Below the pieces are notes generated by a model. It was not told where the DNA came from and did no database searches. It saw only the letters and a list, made by a program, of their open reading frames with translations. Source: Gp6-AA40 sp050742535 (GTDB taxonomy: Bacteria > Acidobacteriota > Vicinamibacteria > Vicinamibacterales > UBA2999). From it: a stretch of DNA of 5,918 nucleotides. This document shows positions 1 through 5,918 of the stretch, one piece after another (within the stretch, counting starts at the first letter, position 1; the number at the start of each line of letters is the position of its first letter). The stretch covers positions 1 through 5,918 of the forward strand of contig JBOGIQ010000359.1 of the NCBI GenBank assembly GCA_050742535.1. Reading direction: 5' to 3'. Both the position numbers and the translations under genes were made by a program.

Positions 1-1
1 G

Positions 2-910
2 GACGTGAATCCGGGTGACAAATCGGCGGAGGCGAAGTTCAAGGAGGTCAACGAGGCCTACGAGGTTCTCGGCGATTCCGCCAAGCGGAAGAAGTACGAC
101 GAGCTGGGCGCGAACTGGCGCATGTACGAACAGGCGGGCGCCGCCGGCGGCGCCGGAAGTCCGTTCGGGGCGCAGTGGAACGTCAACGTCGGCGGTGCGC
201 CGGGCGGCGGTTACCGGACGATGAGCCAGGAAGAGATGGAGGAAATGTTCGGGGACGCCAGCCCGTTCTCGGACTTCTTTACGACCTTCTTCGGCGGTGG
301 CGGCGGGGGCTTCGAGAGTGCGGGCAGCCGGGCGCGCGGCGGACGTGCGCGGCAGCGGGCCGGTCGCGACGTCGAGCATGAGCTCGAGTTGACGCTCGAA
401 GATGCGTACCACGGCACGACGCGGCGGCTGGCGATGAAACACGATGGTCAGGCCCGTACCGTGGACGTGAGGATTCCTGCCGGAGTGAACGACGGATCGC
501 GCGTGCGCGTCTCCGGCGAAGGCGAGCACGGAGTCGGCGGCGCCGCGGCGGGCGATCTGTACCTGCGGATCCGGCTGGCGCCGCATCCGGTGTTCGAACG
601 CAAGGGGCGCGACCTGTACGTGAAGGTGCCGCTGCCGGTGACGACGGCGGTCCTCGGCGGTGAGGCCGATGTGCAGACCCTCGCCGGCCGGCCGGCGCGC
701 CTGCGCATTCCGCCGCTCACGCAGAACGGGCAGGTGTTCCGGCTGAAAGGATTCGGAATGCCGACCGTCGGCAAGGCGGACGAGAAGGGTGATTTGTACG
801 GACGTGCCGACGTCCAGCTGCCGGCGCAGCTTTCGGCCGAGGAGCGCGCGCACTACGAAGCGCTCGCCAAGTTGTCCCGAGGCGCCGCGAACACACACAG
901 CGCGGCCTAG
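2..910 (+). CDS. cbpA: CbpA-type J-domain co-chaperone (class B DnaJ), 5'-truncated by window edge
   Basis: DnaJ-family co-chaperones deliver unfolded clients to DnaK and stimulate its ATPase through the HPD loop of the J domain. Visible residues (302 aa, counted from the GAC at 2-4) begin DVNPGDK, so the first residue is the Asp of HPD. The J-domain N-terminus (about 34 residues in E. coli CbpA) lies upstream, and the GTG at 5-7 is an internal Val, not a start. The end of the J domain (FKEVNEAYEVL, KRKKYDELG; 1-37) is followed by a Gly/Phe-rich linker (about 38-122, with FFGGGGGGF). Two C-terminal substrate-binding beta domains (about 123-275) carry DVRIPAGVNDGSRVRVSGEG and PHPVFERKGRDLY. 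No CxxCxGxG zinc-finger repeats occur, which separates it from class A DnaJ and fits CbpA. It ends 7 nt before clpB with no terminator between them, suggesting co-transcription. The symbol is by architecture; a generic 'DnaJ C-terminal domain protein' label would also be fair. Confidence 0.93.
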   Translation, partial: DVNPGDKSAEAKFKEVNEAYEVLGDSAKRKKYDELGANWRMYEQAGAAGGAGSPFGAQWNVNVGGAPGGGYRTMSQEEMEEMFGDASPFSDFFTTFFGGGGGGFESAGSRARGGRARQRAGRDVEHELELTLEDAYHGTTRRLAMKHDGQARTVDVRIPAGVNDGSRVRVSGEGEHGVGGAAAGDLYLRIRLAPHPVFERKGRDLYVKVPLPVTTAVLGGEADVQTLAGRPARLRIPPLTQNGQVFRLKGFGMPTVGKADEKGDLYGRADVQLPAQLSAEERAHYEALAKLSRGAANTHSAA

Positions 911-917
911 TACGACC

Positions 918-3515
<2,598 letters not shown>

Positions 3516-5435
3516 ATGGCGAATCTTCCAAATCCGCCGGGCATGAACCCGCGCGACAAGCGGCAGGGCGAACGCCGCACGTTCGGCTCGACGGGCCGGC
3601 CGGGCGGTGCGGTCTGGTATGTGCTCGGGTTCCTGATGCTGATGGCGCTGGCCAACGTGTGGTACCTGCAGCCGGCCGGAAAGACGCTGTCATACAGCGA
3701 CTTCAAGCAGGCGGTTCGTGGTGGGCAGGTGGCGGAGGTCTACGTCGGCGAGCAGTCGATTCGCGGGACCCTCAAGGCCGAGCGCGACGGCACGAACAAG
3801 TTCAACACCACGCGCATTGAAGACCCCAAACTGCTCGAGGAACTGGACGGCGCACGGGTGAAATATACCGGTGAATTCGTCAGCCGCTGGCTCCCCGAGA
3901 TCCTGAGCTACCTGATCCCGCTGCTGATCCTGTTCGCGCTCTGGAGCTTCTTCTTCCGCCGCATCGGCGGAGCCGAAGGTGGCGTGATGTCCTTCGCGCG
4001 CAGCAAGCACCGCGTCTTCGCGGAAGACGACGTGAAGGTCAGCTTCGCGGACGTGGCCGGCGTCGAGGAGGCCGAGCAGGAGCTGAGGGAGATCGTCGAG
4101 TTCCTGCAGAATCCACGGAAGTACACGACGCTGGGCGGACGCATCCCGAAGGGCGTGCTGCTCGTCGGCCCTCCGGGCACCGGCAAGACGCTGCTTGCCC
4201 GCGCCGTGGCCGGCGAAGCGAAGGTGCCGTTCTTCAGCCTGAGCGGCTCGGAATTCGTCGAGATGTTCGTCGGCGTGGGCGCGGCCCGCGTCCGCGACCT
4301 GTTCGCGCAGGCCGAGCAGAAGGCCCCGTGCATCATCTTCATCGACGAGCTGGACGCGCTCGGACGCGCGCGTGTGCAGAGCCCGATGGGATCACACGAG
4401 GAGCGCGAGCAGACGCTCAACCAGCTGCTCGCGGAGATGGACGGGTTCGATTCGCGCAAGGCGATCATCATCATGGCCGCCACGAACCGTCCGGAAGTGC
4501 TCGACCCTGCCCTGCTCCGCCCCGGCCGCTTCGATCGCCAGGTCCTGGTCGATAAACCGGACGTGAAGGGCCGCGAAGAAGTTCTGCGCATTCACACCAA
4601 GAACGTCAAGCTCTCTCCGGCCGTCGATCTGCGCGTGGTCGCCGCGCGCACGGCCGGCTTCGCCGGCGCCGACCTGGCCAATCTCGTCAACGAAGCGGCG
4701 CTCCTTGCCGCCCGCAAGGACAAGACCGCCGTCGAAATGAAGGACTTCGACGAAGCGATCGATCGGCTGATTGCCGGGCTCGAGAAGAAGCGCGTCATGA
4801 GCTCGAAAGAGCGCGAGATCGTCGCCTATCACGAATCCGGGCACGCCATCGTCGCCACCGTCATTCCCGGAATGGATCCCGTGCACAAGATCTCGATCGT
4901 GCAGCGCGGATTCGGCGCGCTCGGCTACACGATGCAGCTGCCGCTCGAGGATCGATATCTGATGCAGCGGCAGGATCTGCTCGATCAGCTGGCGGTGCTG
5001 CTTGGCGGCCGGACCGCGGAGGAGCTCGCGCTCGGCGAAATCTCCACCGGCGCGCAGAACGATCTGCAGCGCGCCACCGACATCGCGCGCGCGATGGTGA
5101 CCGAATGGGGCATGAGCGACGCGCTGGGGGCCGTGAACTACGACGGTCACAAGCGCAACAAGTTCCTCGACATCCCGATCGGGCCGGAGCGCGGGAACTA
5201 CGCCGAGGACACGGCCCGCCTCATCGACGCCGAGGTCAAGCGAATCATGACCGATGCGCACACGCGCGCCCGGTCCATCCTGACCGACAAGCGCGACATG
5301 CTCGAGAAGGTCACGCGGCAGCTGCTGGAGGTGGAAGTGATGGAGGGCGACACGCTGCGCGCCATCCTCGGCGTGCCGCCCGGGGCGATCACGGAGTCCG
5401 CGGAAGGGACCCCGTTGCCGCCGGAACTGCGTTAG
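3516..5435 (+). CDS. ftsH: ATP-dependent zinc metalloprotease FtsH
   Basis: Membrane-anchored hexameric AAA+ protease that extracts and degrades misassembled membrane proteins and some cytosolic regulators. At 639 aa it has normal length. Seen in order: a 31-residue basic, Pro/Gly-rich N-terminal tail; TM1 (about 32-51); extracytoplasmic domain (about 52-124) starting with the usual YSDFKQAV; TM2 (about 125-147); AAA+ domain with Walker A GPPGTGKT (218-225), pore loop MFVG (250-253), Walker B FIDE (Glu278) and SRH arginines Arg335 and Arg338; M41 peptidase domain with HESGH (His439, Glu440, His443) and the third zinc ligand Asp516 in GAQND. All catalytic residues are present, so it should be active. 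The start ATG directly abuts the clpB stop (TAGATG) and lacks a strong Shine-Dalgarno, so termination-reinitiation is likely. A second in-frame ATG at 3543 would shorten only the tail. A G-rich tandem repeat follows the stop at once. Confidence 0.98.
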   Translation: MANLPNPPGMNPRDKRQGERRTFGSTGRPGGAVWYVLGFLMLMALANVWYLQPAGKTLSYSDFKQAVRGGQVAEVYVGEQSIRGTLKAERDGTNKFNTTRIEDPKLLEELDGARVKYTGEFVSRWLPEILSYLIPLLILFALWSFFFRRIGGAEGGVMSFARSKHRVFAEDDVKVSFADVAGVEEAEQELREIVEFLQNPRKYTTLGGRIPKGVLLVGPPGTGKTLLARAVAGEAKVPFFSLSGSEFVEMFVGVGAARVRDLFAQAEQKAPCIIFIDELDALGRARVQSPMGSHEEREQTLNQLLAEMDGFDSRKAIIIMAATNRPEVLDPALLRPGRFDRQVLVDKPDVKGREEVLRIHTKNVKLSPAVDLRVVAARTAGFAGADLANLVNEAALLAARKDKTAVEMKDFDEAIDRLIAGLEKKRVMSSKEREIVAYHESGHAIVATVIPGMDPVHKISIVQRGFGALGYTMQLPLEDRYLMQRQDLLDQLAVLLGGRTAEELALGEISTGAQNDLQRATDIARAMVTEWGMSDALGAVNYDGHKRNKFLDIPIGPERGNYAEDTARLIDAEVKRIMTDAHTRARSILTDKRDMLEKVTRQLLEVEVMEGDTLRAILGVPPGAITESAEGTPLPPELR

Positions 5436-5510
5436 GGGTTGCCTGGTAGCTGGGTTGCCTGGGTAGCTGGGTTGCCTGGGTAACTGGGTTGCCGGGGGAG
5501 CTGGGTTGCT
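5435..5510 (+). repeat. 17-bp G-rich tandem repeat, about 4.5 copies, behind ftsH
   Basis: The unit is TGGGTTGCCTGGGTAGC. Copies: 5435-5450 (16 bp, one G short, first base changed), 5451-5467 (exact), 5468-5484 (one change, TAAC for TAGC), 5485-5501 (CCGGGGGAGC variant) and a partial copy 5502-5510. The array starts on the last base of the ftsH stop codon, so it lies in the 3' untranslated part of the transcript. Each unit has two GGG tracts. Successive tracts from 5452 to 5505 are separated by only 4-6 nt, which matches the pattern for G-quadruplex formation on the + strand or in RNA. A unit of 17 bp is not a codon multiple, and read-through from ftsH meets TAA at 5481, so it is not coding. 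It lacks the repeat/spacer pattern of a CRISPR. Its function is unknown; it may be a simple minisatellite. Confidence 0.9.
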
Positions 5511-5663
5511 TTAGGCAAAGTCAATCAGGGCGAGCCGGTCAGTGGCAGTGAATTGGCGAAGACCGCGGGAGAGTCTGACGAGGCGTTACCGCTCATCAAG
5601 TGGATGTGGCGCGTGTACACGCTGAAGAAGATGCCGAATGCGCGACGAAAGACGGGGCGTGTT
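5436..5663. other. Intergenic region between ftsH and the TIGR03435-family gene
   Basis: These 228 bp hold the tandem repeat in the first third and a 12-bp palindrome (5611-5622). No convincing promoter hexamers or strong rho-independent terminator were found. The nearest hairpin is weak: CTTT 5509-5512 with AAAG 5517-5520 around an AGGC loop. The region is open in the same frame as the downstream gene from a TTG at 5553, with in-frame ATGs at 5604 and 5631. The encoded stretch (KWMWRVYTLKK, MPNARRK) has no recognised family resemblance and precedes a good signal peptide, so it is treated as non-coding leader, with moderate doubt. Confidence 0.6.
5611..5622. promoter_or_regulatory. 12-bp perfect palindrome, possible operator (weak)
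   Basis: GCGTGTACACGC equals its own reverse complement. It lies 41 bp before the preferred start ATG at 5664 and 8 bp before an alternative ATG at 5631. Its position in an otherwise featureless leader is compatible with a binding site for a dimeric repressor. A palindrome of this length is expected about once by chance in a window of this size, so the regulatory reading is only a suggestion. Confidence 0.15.
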
Positions 5664-5918
5664 ATGAGAGTCTGCCTCGGTGTCCTCCTGGTCGCACTGG
5701 TGGCCCAGCCGGCGGCGGTCGCGCAGCAGCCGTCGACAACATCGCCGACGTTCGAGGTGGCCTCGGTCAAACGCAACGTCAGCGGGCGCGTCGGGGGGCG
5801 ATTCGCGTGCCGCCTGCCGGGGCGCTGAGCTACGAAAACGTGCCGCTGCGCGTCCTTATCAGAGACGCCTATCAGCTGGACCCCTACAAGGAGTCATCTT
5901 TGCTGATCGCGGGTCCGT
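5664..5918 (+). pseudogene. TIGR03435-family secreted protein, frameshifted, 3' end outside window
   Basis: The family is of unknown function, found mainly in soil Acidobacteriota, often in many paralogues per genome. From ATG 5664 the protein begins with a Sec-type signal peptide (MRVCLGVLLVALVAQPAAVA, likely cleaved after AVA before QQ), then a Ser/Thr/Pro linker and the family motif FEVASVKRN. This frame ends at TGA 5826-5828 after an unrelated tail (FACRLPGR). Similarity continues in the -1 frame from 5798 (AIRVPPAGALSYENVPLR, then VLIRDAYQL and a final AGP) with no stop to the window edge. The frames meet at six G residues (5793-5798). One extra G would join them, giving SGRVGGAIRVPP. 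This could be a true inactivating deletion, a read or assembly error in a homopolymer, or slippage-controlled expression. A GGGG at 5654-5657 is a weak ribosome-binding site for ATG 5664; ATG 5631 is the alternative start. Confidence 0.8.

Noticed and set aside
137..154. 18-bp perfect palindrome (GGCGCCGCC and its complement)
   Set aside because: It encodes the Gly/Ala-rich part of the J-protein linker; GCC/GGC codon runs create such palindromes through composition alone.
682..697. 16-bp perfect palindrome made of CCGG repeats
   Set aside because: It lies inside the conserved C-terminal domain coding region (LAGRPAR) and is explained by GC-rich codon choice.
5..910. GTG at 5-7 as the true start of the J-protein
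   Set aside because: The preceding codon is the Asp of HPD and the J domain would lack its first helices, so the real start is upstream of the window.
789..917. Upstream in-frame extension of clpB
   Set aside because: It overlaps the J-protein gene in another frame and reads as low-similarity Arg/Ser/Thr-rich sequence; ClpB homology begins exactly at the Met at 918.
4392..5261. 289-codon open frame on the minus strand opposite ftsH
   Set aside because: Antisense shadow of a clear FtsH coding frame with no family motif.
5436..5483. Stop read-through of ftsH into the tandem repeat
   Set aside because: It would add only 15 codons before TAA at 5481, the unit is not a multiple of three, and FtsH is already full length.
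5435..5510. CRISPR array
   Set aside because: The units abut one another with no unique spacers between copies, and no cas genes are present.
5525..5776. 83-codon minus-strand open frame across the intergenic gap
   Set aside because: No family motif is seen, and half of it is antisense to the signal peptide and FEVASVK segment of the plus-strand gene.

Overview
The window reads as a GC-rich bacterial chromosome segment, and every supported gene lies on the + strand. The best guess at source is an Acidobacteriota member, possibly Vicinamibacteria or a Solibacter-like lineage. That rests mainly on the last gene: it has a signal peptide, an FEVASVK motif and an NVPLRVLIRDAYQL block, which are hallmarks of the TIGR03435 soil-associated family that is heavily expanded in Acidobacteriota. 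The lineage call is inference; the three main genes are too conserved to decide it by eye.

Layout. Positions 2-910: 3' part of a CbpA-type (zinc-finger-less) J-domain co-chaperone, cut by the window edge at the Asp of its HPD motif. Positions 918-3515: complete clpB, 865 aa, the Hsp100 disaggregase. Positions 3516-5435: complete ftsH, 639 aa, the membrane AAA+ zinc protease. The gaps are 7 nt and 0 nt (TAG immediately followed by ATG), so the three very probably form one protein quality-control operon. The J-protein would recruit DnaK to aggregates, ClpB would pull polypeptides out of them, and FtsH would degrade damaged membrane and some cytosolic proteins. DnaK itself is not in the window.

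Positions 5436-5663 hold no convincing gene. They begin with a degenerate 17-bp tandem repeat (about 4.5 copies, 5435-5510) whose regularly spaced GGG tracts could form a G-quadruplex in the + strand or in the ftsH transcript. A 12-bp palindrome follows at 5611-5622. From 5664 to the window end is the 5' part of a TIGR03435-family secreted protein whose frame breaks at a run of six G residues (5793-5798). One additional G would restore a continuous family-like protein to the edge of the window.

No new multi-gene system is visible. ClpB and FtsH carry all the catalytic residues expected of active enzymes. The items most worth a second look are the G-rich repeat directly behind ftsH and the frameshift in the TIGR03435 gene.
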